A stretch of DNA of 64,000 bases from Pseudoxanthomonas dokdonensis. GTDB lineage: Bacteria > Pseudomonadota > Gammaproteobacteria > Xanthomonadales > Xanthomonadaceae. The notes beneath the pieces are model-generated. The model ran no database searches. It saw only the letters and a list, made by a program, of their open reading frames with translations, and was not told where the DNA came from. Both the position numbers and the translations under genes were made by a program. Shown one piece after another: positions 45,405-54,755 of the stretch. How positions within the stretch are numbered: the stretch's first letter is position 1; each line of letters opens with the position of its first letter. The stretch is from the NCBI RefSeq assembly GCF_001431405.1, contig NZ_LDJL01000002.1, forward strand, positions 1-64,000, in the 5' to 3' direction.

Positions 45405-48400
45405 TCAGCCTGCCGCCGACTCGCGCAATGCCTGCAGTCGTTGCGCGAGTTTTTTCGCCGAAATACCGCTACGGGCGCCCAGTTCCTGGGCGAACAGCGA
45501 CACCCGCAACTCTTCCAGATCCCAGCGCAGGGCCTGCCATTCCGCACTGCCGGTCCTGCCCTCGTCGCTGGCCTGGGCCAGGGCCTCGATGAACGGGACC
45601 AGTTCCAGCATCCGCGCTTGGTCGCGGGCCGGATCACGTTTGGCGCGTTCGGCACGCAAGGCCATGCCTTTCAGATAGCGCGGCAGCTGGGCCAATGCCT
45701 CGGCCGGCGTCTCGCGCAGGAATCCCGGATGGACCAGCGCCTGCAGCTGCGCGCGCAGGTCGTCCAGATTGCCGGCCGCCCAGCCCATCAATGGCGATTC
45801 CAGTTGCGGTTTCAGATCGGCGACCGCGCCGAGGATGGTCTCGGCCAGTTGCAGGCGCTGCATCGCCTCCGGGAACAGTTCCCGGGCCGCCTTTTCGCGC
45901 CGCTGTTCGAACGTGGCGCGATCACGGATAGCGGCCACGTCCTGCGCCAGCACCGCATTCAGCGCCGCCTCCAGCAGGTCACCACGCAACCGTTCTTGTG
46001 ATTCGATGGCCGCATACAGCAGACCGGTCTTCGGCGAAATCGGCAACTGCTTGCGCGCCTGCTTGAGCTTGTCGGCCAATCCGATATGCAGCAACCGGCG
46101 CACCCCTTGCGGATGCCTGCGCTCGGCTTCGCGGCGGTCGGCGAACATCCGCAAGGCGACGCTTTCGCCTTCATCGACCAGCGCCGGATAGGCCGGCACC
46201 CCGGCTTCGCCGGGAACCTGCAGCGGTATCGGCCCGGCCGGAAACTCGCGCAGGCCATCGGCGGCCATGTCGCGACCGGCACGGGCGGCGAATGCGTGGC
46301 CGGCACGCTCGCTGAACCGCGCTTTCAGCTGGTCCAGGTCGCGGCTGGTCGCCAGTATTCTGCCGTTGTCGTCACGCAGCCGCAGGTTCATCCGCAGATG
46401 TGGCTCTAACGCAGTTTCGTCGAAATCAATCGCCGCCACCGCGGCACCGGTGGTGCGGGTCAGGAAGCGCGCCAGCGCGCCACGGATGTCATCGGCGCCA
46501 GCGTGCGGATGGCTCTCGAAGAATGCACGGCCGAAGTCCGGTGCCGGCACGTAATTGCGGCGCTGCGCTTTCGGCAAGGTGCGGATCAGGCCGGCCGCCT
46601 TGTCGGCGACGAACCCCGGTGCCAGCCATGACAGCTGCGCCGGATCCAGCGCATTGAGCAGATGCAGCGGCACGTCGACGGTGACCCCGTCGTCTTCGCT
46701 GCCGGGCTCGAAGCGGTAATGCAGCGGCAACCGCGCATCGCCCAGTACCAGATACCTGGGGAAGCGGTCGGCTTCGCTGCCTTCCCCCGGCAGCAGATCG
46801 GTCAACGACCACTGCAGGGCGTGCCGGGCCTCGGGCGCCAGCTTCTTGTACCAGGCTTCCAGGCCGGCGGCCGAATGGATTTCGGATGGAATCCGGTCCA
46901 GGTACCAGCGTGCCTGCCAATCCTCATCGGCGACGATGCCGGCGCGACGCAGCTTGGCTTCTTCTTCATGGGCCTGCGCCAGCACCTTGAGGTTGTCGGC
47001 GACGAATCCGGCGCGCAGGTTGATTTCACCCGTCACCAGTCCCTGTCTGACGAAGATCTCATGCGCTTCCTGGGGTGCGATGCGGCCGTAATGGACCGGC
47101 TTCTTCGGCGCCAGCACCAGCCCGAACAGGCTGATCTGTTCCGACGCCAGCACATGGCCCTGGGCCCGCGACCAGTGCGGATCAAAATGCTTGCGCGCCA
47201 GCAGGTGCGGCAGCTCGGCGATCACCCAGTCCGGCTCGATCGCCGCATTGGTCAGGCCCCAGACCCGCTGGGTGTCGAGCAGGTTGGCACTGAGCACCCA
47301 GGGCGGTGGTTTTTTCGCCAATGCCGAACCCGGGAACAGATGATAGCGACGCTGGCGCGGACCGAGGAAATCGCCTTTCTCCGTGCGATGGCCGACCTGG
47401 GTCGGCAAGCCGGCAATCAGCGCCCGATGCAGCAACAGATAGGCTTGCTGGCGCTGCTTGTCGCTGCCGCCGTCTTCAACCAACGAGGCCTTGGCCGGGG
47501 CGGCCTCGGCAGCCGCCGGCTTGCCACGGCGCCGGCGGCGCGCAGGCTTGTTGCTGGCCGGCGCCACTGCGGCGTCGGACGATGGTGCCGCCGAGGCCTC
47601 ACTGCCCGCATCCGGTTGCCAGCCCAGTTCGCGGCACAGCACCAGCAACTGGCGGTGCAGTTCGCGCCATTCGCGCATGCGCAGGAAACCGACGAAATGA
47701 CGTCCGCACCAGTCGCGCAGTTTCGACTGGGTCAGTGCTTCATGTGCTTGCCGGTACTCGTTCCAGAGCTTGAGGATGCCGATGAATTCGGAACGCGGAT
47801 CGGCGAATCTGGCATGTGCGTTGTCGGCTGCCTCACGCGCTTCCGGCGGCCGCTCGCGCGGGTCCTGGATACCGAGAAACGCCGCGATCACGGTCATGTC
47901 GGCCAGCGTGCCGTTGGCCTGTGCGGCCACCAGCATGCGCGCCAGTTTCACGTCCACCGGCAACCGCGCCATCTGCTTGCCGACCGCGGTCAGGCTGCGC
48001 TGGCCGTGCCGGTCCGGGGCGCTGACCGCACCCAGTTCGACCAGCTGCTGCCAGCCATCGGCGATGGCACGCTCGTCCGGCGGTTCCAGGAACGGAAAAT
48101 CCTCGATCCGGCCCAGCCCCAGCGACAACATCCGCAGGATCACCCCGGCCAGGCTGGAACGGCGGATCTCCGGATCGGTGAATTCATCACGGGCCAGGAA
48201 ATCCGACTCCGCATACAGCCGGTAGCAGATGCCTTCGGCAATGCGCCCGCAGCGGCCCTTGCGCTGGTTGGCGCTGGCCTGCGAGATCGGTTCGATATGC
48301 AGGCGGTCCAGCTTCTGCCGCGGGCTGTAGCGCTTGACCCGGGCATAGCCGGGATCGATGACGTAGCGGATGCGCGGCACCGTCAGCGAGGTTTCGGCGA

Positions 48401-49484
48401 CATTGGTGGCCAGCACCAGCCTTCGTTTGCTGCCCGGGCTGAAGACCCGGTCCTGATCCCTGGCCGACAGCCGCGCATACAGCGGCAACACTTCGGTCTC
48501 GCGATACTTGCGCCGTTCCAGCGCCTGGTGGGCATCGCGGATCTCGCGCTCGCCGGGCAGGAACATCAGCACGTCGCCGCGCGGATCGATGCGGGTGATT
48601 TCATCGACCGCAGCGACAATCGCCTCGTTGACGCTGCGTTCGCCCGTGCGTGATCCACCTTCATCGGCGTCGCCGTCGCTGCCTTCGCCACCTTCCAGCG
48701 GCCGGTAGCGCAGCTCCACCGGATAGGTGCGGCCTTCGACGCTGATCACCGGGGCATCGCCGAAATGCCTGGAGAAACGTTCGGTGTCGATGGTCGCGCT
48801 GGTGACGATCACTTTCAGGTCGCGACGCTTGCGCAGCAGTTGCTTGAGGTAGCCGAGCAGGAAATCGATGTTGAGGCTGCGTTCGTGGGCCTCGTCGACG
48901 ATGATGGTGTCGTAGGCTGACAACCAGCGGTCGCTGGCGATTTCGGCCAGCAGGATGCCGTCGGTCATGAACTTGATGCGGGTGTTGTCGCCAACCTGAT
49001 CGCTGAAGCGGACCTGGAAACCGACCACATCGCCGATGCCGCTGTGCAACTCCTCGGCGACCCGCCGCGCCACAGCGCGCGCGGCAATCCGCCGCGGTTG
49101 GGTACAGCCGATCATGCCGGCCACGCCCTGACCGGCGGCCAGGCACAGTTTCGGCAGCTGGGTGGTCTTGCCGGAGCCGGTCTCGCCGGCGATCACCACC
49201 ACCTGGTGGGCGCGGATCAACTCAATGATGCGCTCACTTTCGCGCGCAATCGGCAGGCTTTCATCCAGGGTCACCGTCGGCTGCTGGCTGGCCCGCTGCT
49301 GGCGCTGTGCCAGCGATGCCTGCAGCGCCTGCTCGAAACGCTCGCGGCTGCCGGCGTCATCGGGGCGGGCCTGCCAGCGCGACCACAGACCGTGCAGGCG
49401 GCCACGGTCGCGGGTCAGCGCCTGATCGATGTCATGGCGGCGCGCGGACGGAGACGGTATGGCTGCGGCGGAAGTGGATTTCAT
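45405..49484 (-). CDS. hrpA: ATP-dependent RNA helicase HrpA
   Basis: 1359 residues. DEAH-box helicase core in residues about 70-500: Walker [48 protein letters not shown] and [18 protein letters not shown]. The OB-like and long HrpA-specific C-terminal region follow. A Lys/Arg/Ala-rich insertion ([20 protein letters not shown]) near residues 640-660 breaks the middle part and may add RNA binding. HrpA resolves collided ribosomes and is involved in mRNA processing. It is divergent from dps across 87 bases. Confidence 0.95.
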   Translation of the reverse strand: MKSTSAAAIPSPSARRHDIDQALTRDRGRLHGLWSRWQARPDDAGSRERFEQALQASLAQRQQRASQQPTVTLDESLPIARESERIIELIRAHQVVVIAGETGSGKTTQLPKLCLAAGQGVAGMIGCTQPRRIAARAVARRVAEELHSGIGDVVGFQVRFSDQVGDNTRIKFMTDGILLAEIASDRWLSAYDTIIVDEAHERSLNIDFLLGYLKQLLRKRRDLKVIVTSATIDTERFSRHFGDAPVISVEGRTYPVELRYRPLEGGEGSDGDADEGGSRTGERSVNEAIVAAVDEITRIDPRGDVLMFLPGEREIRDAHQALERRKYRETEVLPLYARLSARDQDRVFSPGSKRRLVLATNVAETSLTVPRIRYVIDPGYARVKRYSPRQKLDRLHIEPISQASANQRKGRCGRIAEGICYRLYAESDFLARDEFTDPEIRRSSLAGVILRMLSLGLGRIEDFPFLEPPDERAIADGWQQLVELGAVSAPDRHGQRSLTAVGKQMARLPVDVKLARMLVAAQANGTLADMTVIAAFLGIQDPRERPPEAREAADNAHARFADPRSEFIGILKLWNEYRQAHEALTQSKLRDWCGRHFVGFLRMREWRELHRQLLVLCRELGWQPDAGSEASAAPSSDAAVAPASNKPARRRRRGKPAAAEAAPAKASLVEDGGSDKQRQQAYLLLHRALIAGLPTQVGHRTEKGDFLGPRQRRYHLFPGSALAKKPPPWVLSANLLDTQRVWGLTNAAIEPDWVIAELPHLLARKHFDPHWSRAQGHVLASEQISLFGLVLAPKKPVHYGRIAPQEAHEIFVRQGLVTGEINLRAGFVADNLKVLAQAHEEEAKLRRAGIVADEDWQARWYLDRIPSEIHSAAGLEAWYKKLAPEARHALQWSLTDLLPGEGSEADRFPRYLVLGDARLPLHYRFEPGSEDDGVTVDVPLHLLNALDPAQLSWLAPGFVADKAAGLIRTLPKAQRRNYVPAPDFGRAFFESHPHAGADDIRGALARFLTRTTGAAVAAIDFDETALEPHLRMNLRLRDDNGRILATSRDLDQLKARFSERAGHAFAARAGRDMAADGLREFPAGPIPLQVPGEAGVPAYPALVDEGESVALRMFADRREAERRHPQGVRRLLHIGLADKLKQARKQLPISPKTGLLYAAIESQERLRGDLLEAALNAVLAQDVAAIRDRATFEQRREKAARELFPEAMQRLQLAETILGAVADLKPQLESPLMGWAAGNLDDLRAQLQALVHPGFLRETPAEALAQLPRYLKGMALRAERAKRDPARDQARMLELVPFIEALAQASDEGRTGSAEWQALRWDLEELRVSLFAQELGARSGISAKKLAQRLQALRESAAG

Positions 49485-49571
49485 TGTTCTGTTGGCTGTG
49501 AAAAACGAATGAACACAAGATGCGTTAACGTGGGATATTGTGAGCCATCCCCCTCAGATAAGGAGATTCAC

Positions 49572-50135
49572 ATGCCCAAGACCAAAACCAGCAAGTCCGG
49601 CGCGGCTTCGGCCAAGGCCAAGCGCAAGCCGCAGCCGTTGAGCCCGGCCAACACCTCGCCCGGCATTGATATCGGGATCAGTACCGGTGATCGCAAGAAG
49701 ATTGCCGAAGGTCTGTCGCAGTTCCTCGCCGACAGCTACACCTTGTACCTGAAGACCCACAACTTCCACTGGAACATCACCGGCCCGATGTTCAATTCGC
49801 TGCATGTGATGTTCGAAGGCCAGTACACCGAGGAATGGACCGCACTGGATGAGATCGCCGAACGCATCCGCGCACTGGGCTTCAACGCACCGGGTTCGTA
49901 TGCCGAGTTCGTCAAGCTGACCTCGATCAAGGAAGAAACCGGCCTCAGCGGCGTGCCCGGCTGGCAGGACATGGTCCGCCAGCTGGTTGACGGCAATGAA
50001 GCGGTCTGCCGTACCGCACGCCGGGTGCTGCGCACCGCCGATGACGGCGGCGACGACCCGTCGGTGGATCTGCTGACCCAGCGCCTGCAGGTACACGAAA
50101 AGAACGCCTGGATGCTGCGCTCGCTGCTGGAATGA
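49572..50135 (+). CDS. dps: Dps-family ferritin-like DNA-binding protein
   Basis: 187 residues from the ATG at 49572, with AAGGAG nearby. The N-terminal 30 residues are Lys/Ala/Ser-rich ([18 protein letters not shown]) and likely bind DNA. The ferritin-like core has [20 protein letters not shown] and the ferroxidase Asp and Glu in [13 protein letters not shown]. Dps stores iron oxidised by hydrogen peroxide and compacts DNA in starvation. It is longer than E. coli Dps because of the basic tail. A terminator-like hairpin follows at 50163-50189. Confidence 0.93.
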   Translation: MPKTKTSKSGAASAKAKRKPQPLSPANTSPGIDIGISTGDRKKIAEGLSQFLADSYTLYLKTHNFHWNITGPMFNSLHVMFEGQYTEEWTALDEIAERIRALGFNAPGSYAEFVKLTSIKEETGLSGVPGWQDMVRQLVDGNEAVCRTARRVLRTADDGGDDPSVDLLTQRLQVHEKNAWMLRSLLE

Positions 50136-50162
50136 ACTGACGGCAGTAGCGTTGGACAACGG

Positions 50163-50189
50163 AGCCCGGCCATGTGCCGGGCTTCTCTT
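50163..50189 (+). terminator. Intrinsic terminator downstream of dps
   Basis: AGCCCGGC (50163-50170), a 5-base loop, and GCCGGGCT (50176-50183) form a perfect 8-bp stem. It is followed by TCTCTT, a short T-rich tail. It lies 28 bases after the dps stop, before recQ. Confidence 0.75.
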
Positions 50190-50263
50190 ATGCGCCCGCC
50201 GGATGCCGCCTGCACGGCGTGGTCACCCGTCACCAGCCGGGCCGCGCCTGCTACCCTATTGGC

Positions 50264-52060
50264 ATGCCTGAATCTCCTCGGGACCTGCTGCGGCGGGTCT
50301 TTGGCCACGATGATTTCCGTGGTCCGCAACAAGCCATCGTCCAGCATCTCGCCCACGGCCAGGATGCGCTGGTGCTGATGCCCACCGGTGGCGGCAAGTC
50401 GCTGTGCTACCAGGTGCCCGCGCTGCTGCGCGACGGCGTCGGCATCGTGGTTTCGCCGCTGATCGCGCTGATGCAGGACCAGGTCGATGCACTGCGCCAG
50501 CTGGGCGTGCGCGCGGCCTTCCTCAACTCCTCGCTGGACGCCGAGAGCGCCAGCCAGATCGAGCAGCAGTTGCTGCGCGATGAGCTGGACCTGCTGTACG
50601 TAGCTCCCGAACGGTTGCTGACACAGCGCTTCATGTCGCTGCTGGACCGCAGCCGGCTGGCCCTGTTCGCGATCGACGAGGCGCACTGCGTGTCGGCCTG
50701 GGGCCACGATTTCCGCCGCGAATACCTGCAGCTGACGGTGCTGCACGAGCGCTGGCCGCAGGTGCCACGGATTGCCCTGACCGCGACCGCCGATCCACCG
50801 ACCCAGCGCGAGATCGCCGAACGCCTGAATCTGACCGGGGCGCAGCGCTTCGTCAGCTCGTTTGACCGGCCCAACATCCGCTACACGGTGGTGCAGAAGG
50901 ACAACGTCAAGCGCCAGCTGGCCGATTTCCTCAAGCCACGCCACGGCCAGGCCGGCATCGTCTATTGCCTGTCGCGCAAGAAGGTCGATCAGACCGCCGG
51001 ATTCCTCTGCGAGCAGGGTTTCAATGCCCTGCCCTATCACGCCGGGCTGGACGCCGAGGTACGTGCACACAACCAGCGCCGGTTCCTGCGCGAGGACGGC
51101 ATCGTGATGGTGGCCACGGTCGCCTTTGGCATGGGCATCGACAAGCCGGACGTGCGCTTCGTCGCCCACACCGACCTGCCCAAGTCACTGGAAGGCTATT
51201 ACCAGGAAACCGGCCGCGCCGGCCGCGATGGCGAAGCCGCCGATGCCTGGTTGTGTTACGGCCTCGGCGACATGGTGATGCTCAAGCAGATGATCGAGCA
51301 GTCCGAGGCCGGCGAAGAGCGCAAGCGGCTTGAGCGCAGGAAGCTGGATCAACTACTGGGCTACTGCGAATCGATGCAGTGCCGGCGCCAGGTGCTGCTG
51401 GCCGGCTTTGGCGAACACTACCCGCACCAGTGTGGCAACTGCGACAACTGCCTGCATCCGGCCGCGACCTGGGATGCGACCGAGGCCGCGCAGAAGGCGT
51501 TGAGCTGCGTCTACCGCAGCGGCCAGCGCTATGGCGTCAACCACATCATCGACGTGCTGCGCGGCTCGGACAGCGAACGCATCCGCGATTGCGGCCACGA
51601 CCAGCTCAGCACGTATGGCATCGGCAAGGATCTGCAGGCCTCGACCTGGCGCAGCGTGTTCCGGCAACTGGTCGCCTCGGGCCTGCTGGACGTGGACACC
51701 GAGGCCTACGGCGGCCTGCGCCTGACCGAGGCCAGCCGCGCGGTCCTGCGCAATGAACGCCAGCTGGTGTTGCGCAAGGAGCTGCCCAGCCGTCGCGAGC
51801 GCGAACGCAACCTGCCCGGCTCGGTGGTCGTCGCGCCAGCCGACCTGTCGCTGTTCGGCGCCCTGCGCGAACTGCGCGCGCAACTGGCCCGCGAGCAGAA
51901 CGTGCCTGCCTACGTCATTTTCCACGACAGCACCCTGCGCAACATCGCCGAGCACCGGCCGCAGGATCTGGGCCAGTTGTCGAAGGTCGGTGGCATCGGC
52001 GGGACCAAGCTGGAGCGGTACGGCCAGCAGGTGCTGGAAACCGTTCGCGAAGCGGGTTGA
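50264..52060 (+). CDS. recQ: ATP-dependent DNA helicase RecQ
   Basis: 598 residues from the ATG at 50264; an upstream extension to 50174 has no family match. It shows motif 0 and Walker A ([29 protein letters not shown]), the DEAH box [40 protein letters not shown] and [12 protein letters not shown] zinc-binding Cys group follows ([17 protein letters not shown]), then the winged helix and a C-terminal HRDC domain ([19 protein letters not shown]). It unwinds DNA in recombination and fork repair. Length and domain order are typical. Confidence 0.96.
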   Translation: MPESPRDLLRRVFGHDDFRGPQQAIVQHLAHGQDALVLMPTGGGKSLCYQVPALLRDGVGIVVSPLIALMQDQVDALRQLGVRAAFLNSSLDAESASQIEQQLLRDELDLLYVAPERLLTQRFMSLLDRSRLALFAIDEAHCVSAWGHDFRREYLQLTVLHERWPQVPRIALTATADPPTQREIAERLNLTGAQRFVSSFDRPNIRYTVVQKDNVKRQLADFLKPRHGQAGIVYCLSRKKVDQTAGFLCEQGFNALPYHAGLDAEVRAHNQRRFLREDGIVMVATVAFGMGIDKPDVRFVAHTDLPKSLEGYYQETGRAGRDGEAADAWLCYGLGDMVMLKQMIEQSEAGEERKRLERRKLDQLLGYCESMQCRRQVLLAGFGEHYPHQCGNCDNCLHPAATWDATEAAQKALSCVYRSGQRYGVNHIIDVLRGSDSERIRDCGHDQLSTYGIGKDLQASTWRSVFRQLVASGLLDVDTEAYGGLRLTEASRAVLRNERQLVLRKELPSRRERERNLPGSVVVAPADLSLFGALRELRAQLAREQNVPAYVIFHDSTLRNIAEHRPQDLGQLSKVGGIGGTKLERYGQQVLETVREAG

Positions 52061-52094
52061 GCCACCGGCAACCTGGTGCTGGACCTGTTCCGCC

Positions 52095-53777
52095 CTACGT
52101 GGGCTTGCGTGCCGCCTGGCCGGTGATGTCCTTCAGCATCTCGCCGGGGGTGACGGCTGCCGACGGGCCATTCCACTGCTCGCGCGGTACCACGATGGCC
52201 TGCTCCGGCTGGGCCTCGAAGTGCGGCGACATGATCTGCACGTTGGCGGCGTTGAACGCATCCTGGATGTTGGCATGGAAGTCCGACATCAGATGCGGTT
52301 TGCGCGCCAGTCCATCGGCCGGATTGGCGAGCGCGGCAAACACTTCGTACTCGACATAGAAATCACTGAGCCCACGCTGCAGCACGAACGGCGGCGGGGT
52401 GCTGGCAAAGCCGTCGGTGGCGGCAACCGCCTCCAGCAGGATCTGGTGCACCTGCCGCCACGGCGCGTCATAGCCGATGGTGACCTGGGCCGAATAGAAC
52501 ACCGGCCCCAGCGCGGCGCGCTTGCTGTGGTTGATGATGGCGTTGCCGATCAGCACCGAATTGGGCACGGTGATTTCCTGCTGGTAGCTGTTGACCAGCT
52601 TGGTCGCCAGGCCCCCGATCTCCTGCACCACCGCTTCCTGGCCATTGATGGTGACCCGGTCGCCACGTCCCAGCGCGCGCGAATAGATCACCACCAGGCC
52701 ACTCATCAGCTGGCTGACCACGCCGGCCGATCCCAGCGACACCATCAATCCGAAGAACAGCGAAATGCCTTTGAAGGCCTCGCTCTTGGCGCCGGGAATA
52801 TAGGGATAGGCCAGGCCAATGCCGACGCCCCAGACCAGCAGGCTCACCAGCCGCTTGGTCGCCAGTGCGGTTTCCGGATGCGCCAGCGGCACCTGGATGC
52901 GACCGGCGTGGACATTGTTGAAGAACAGACCGATGGCCTGGGCCACGCCATGGGTGATGAACAGGATCAACAGCATCGTCATCAGGCCCGGGCTGGCCTC
53001 CAGCGCGGCGCGGCCGAATACATGCAGCCGTTCGCCAAAGAAGCCGAGTACGCGCTGTCCCAGCGGCTCGGTCAGCGGAAACGCCTCCAGCACCGTCACC
53101 AGCGCCAGCACTGCCGCCAGCAGATAGCAGAACCAGCGCAGCAGCAGTGACACCCGCATCACCACCGGAATCGTGTATTCGCGCCAATGCATCTGACCGG
53201 CCTGGCGATGCTTGAGCAGGCGCCTCTGCAACCAGCCTTCCAGCAGCCCCCCGGCGCGCGACAGCAGCCAGATCAGCACAGCGGCCAACGCCAGCGCAGC
53301 CACGCTGATCGCCACCCCGCGGGCAATGATCGCCGGCCGCCGTTGCTGCTGGTCGACCGCCAGCGCCGCGCTCAGGCGCTCGGTGATGGCCCGGCTCTCG
53401 GCCTGCAGATCGGCGTCGGGATCAATGGCATCGCCCGGGAACAGGGCCAGGATCGCGCGGTCACCGACCATCACCACCGCGGCCGGCGTGTCCTGCAGGG
53501 TCAGCATCTGCGCACGCACCGGGTTGCGTCTTTCACGATCGGACAAGGCGCTGATCGAGGCAGCCGCCCGGTCCACCCGCTGCGCCGGCGACATCCCGTT
53601 CCAGTCACGGCGGAACTCGGCGATATCACGATTGGCCCAGCGCAGCAGCGCCGGCTCGTCCGACCGCTGCGGAGGGTCCTGTTGCGCCAGCGCCACGCCG
53701 GGGCCGATGCCCAGCAGCAACAACCAGAAGCCGAGGACGAGACGGCGAAGCAAGGCACCACGCATGTGCATACGCAT
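52095..53777 (-). CDS. MscS-family mechanosensitive channel
   Basis: 560 residues from the ATG at 53777; an extended frame to 53843 adds no recognisable sequence. It starts with a signal peptide (FWLLLLGIGPGVALA) and a periplasmic region with helices. Several membrane segments follow from about residue 155. The pore-lining TM3 and conserved beta-region include SLGSAGVVSQLMSGLVVIYSRALGRGDRV, IGGLATKLVNSYQQEITVPNSVLIG and a cytosolic C-terminal domain. It is larger than small MscS because of the extra N-terminal helices. It gates on membrane tension to release osmolytes. Confidence 0.9.
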   Translation of the reverse strand: MRMHMRGALLRRLVLGFWLLLLGIGPGVALAQQDPPQRSDEPALLRWANRDIAEFRRDWNGMSPAQRVDRAAASISALSDRERRNPVRAQMLTLQDTPAAVVMVGDRAILALFPGDAIDPDADLQAESRAITERLSAALAVDQQQRRPAIIARGVAISVAALALAAVLIWLLSRAGGLLEGWLQRRLLKHRQAGQMHWREYTIPVVMRVSLLLRWFCYLLAAVLALVTVLEAFPLTEPLGQRVLGFFGERLHVFGRAALEASPGLMTMLLILFITHGVAQAIGLFFNNVHAGRIQVPLAHPETALATKRLVSLLVWGVGIGLAYPYIPGAKSEAFKGISLFFGLMVSLGSAGVVSQLMSGLVVIYSRALGRGDRVTINGQEAVVQEIGGLATKLVNSYQQEITVPNSVLIGNAIINHSKRAALGPVFYSAQVTIGYDAPWRQVHQILLEAVAATDGFASTPPPFVLQRGLSDFYVEYEVFAALANPADGLARKPHLMSDFHANIQDAFNAANVQIMSPHFEAQPEQAIVVPREQWNGPSAAVTPGEMLKDITGQAARKPT

Positions 53778-53841
53778 TGTTCCCGGTAGGAGAAACTGCC
53801 TGTTGCCGGCGGCGACCGCCGCCGGCATGGCCGCCAACAAC

Positions 53842-53868
53842 AACGAGGGCCGTCAGACGGCCCTCGTT
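53842..53868 (-). terminator. Intrinsic terminator downstream of the DUF4136 gene
   Basis: A perfect 12-bp stem (AACGAGGGCCGT, 53842-53853, with ACGGCCCTCGTT, 53857-53868) with a 3-base loop. On the minus strand it is followed by TGTTGTTGG, a weak T-rich tract. It lies 11 bases after the DUF4136 stop and separates it from the MscS gene. Confidence 0.8.
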
Positions 53869-53879
53869 ACCTGCTTTGT

Positions 53880-54470
53880 TTACTTCTGCGGCTGCGCGGT
53901 GGCGCTGCCGGCAGTGAACGGATACTTGGCGAAGATCTGCGTCACCGCCGCATTCACCGAAGCACTGTTGGTGTCATCGCTGACCCGGCCAACGGCCACG
54001 CCTTCCCACACCAGCTGCTTGCGGGCCGGATCGACCAGATCGATGTTCAGGGTGCCTTCGTTGTACTGGTCGACGTAGGTTTCATTGCCCCAGCCGCCCC
54101 ACGGTGCATAGAAGCCACCGCGATAACCGTAGTAACCACCGACCGGCGCGGCCGGCACCGTATTGACGTCGGTCTTCTGCTGGACCTTGGCGCCGAAATT
54201 GACCAGCAAGGTCGGCGAGCTGCTGCTCTTGACGTAGCCGCGGGCCTGCATTTCCCGGTCCACCGCCGACTTGATGGTGTTGGTCAGGATGGTCGAATAT
54301 CCCTCGCTGTCGGTGCCCAGCGGAGAGAAATAATCGTAGGTGCGGTACTGGGAGAAATCAGCGCTGGGATCGAAGTCGGAACGGATGGTCGGGCTGCTGG
54401 CGCAACCGGCGACGACCGCGACCAGCGAGGCGGCGGCCAGCCATTGGAACTTTTTCAGGGACACGTTCAT
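53880..54470 (-). CDS. DUF4136 lipoprotein
   Basis: 196 residues. The lipobox V-A-G-C is at the end of a short signal. The mature part follows DUF4136: TIRSDFDPSADFSQYRTYDYF near the N-terminus, LTNTIKSAVDREMQARGYV, then a Gly/Tyr-rich loop (GGYYGYRGGFYAP) and LNIDLVDPARKQLVWEGVAVG. The domain is usually outer-membrane associated and has no established biochemical role. It is a single transcription unit with a strong terminator, facing away from the YdeP-like gene. Confidence 0.86.
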   Translation of the reverse strand: MNVSLKKFQWLAAASLVAVVAGCASSPTIRSDFDPSADFSQYRTYDYFSPLGTDSEGYSTILTNTIKSAVDREMQARGYVKSSSSPTLLVNFGAKVQQKTDVNTVPAAPVGGYYGYRGGFYAPWGGWGNETYVDQYNEGTLNIDLVDPARKQLVWEGVAVGRVSDDTNSASVNAAVTQIFAKYPFTAGSATAQPQK

Positions 54471-54492
54471 TGCGATAACTCCTTTTGTTCGG

Positions 54493-54506
54493 TGGACGTC
54501 CGTCCA
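54493..54506. promoter_or_regulatory. Dyad-symmetric operator candidate upstream of the DUF4136 gene
   Basis: TGGACG and CGTCCA flank a 2-base spacer, a size and symmetry typical of TetR-type sites. It lies 23 bases upstream of the DUF4136 start within the 285-base gap to the divergent YdeP-like gene. No other gene or RNA is seen in that gap. Confidence 0.3.
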
Positions 54507-54755
54507 GACTCATTGCGCGCGGGCGGAACGATGCAGCCAGTGTCGGCAGGCGGCACGATACTGTCAATCGACGCGGGCCGATGCCGGTGCCACCGCCCGC
54601 TGCTGGCAAACGTGCCTGCCAAGCGGTCGCCATGCATGCGCCGCCAAACCGTCGTTGGCGGCCGTTGCCCGCAGCGGGCCGCGCCCTGGCCGTCCGAGGG
54701 CCATGACCGCTCTGTGGCAGAATCATCCACATCCAGCAGAGCCGTGCCGTTGCCG

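Noticed and set aside
46662-48653. A 663-codon open frame on the plus strand opposite hrpA
   Set aside because: No domain is visible in it; hrpA on the minus strand has complete helicase motifs.
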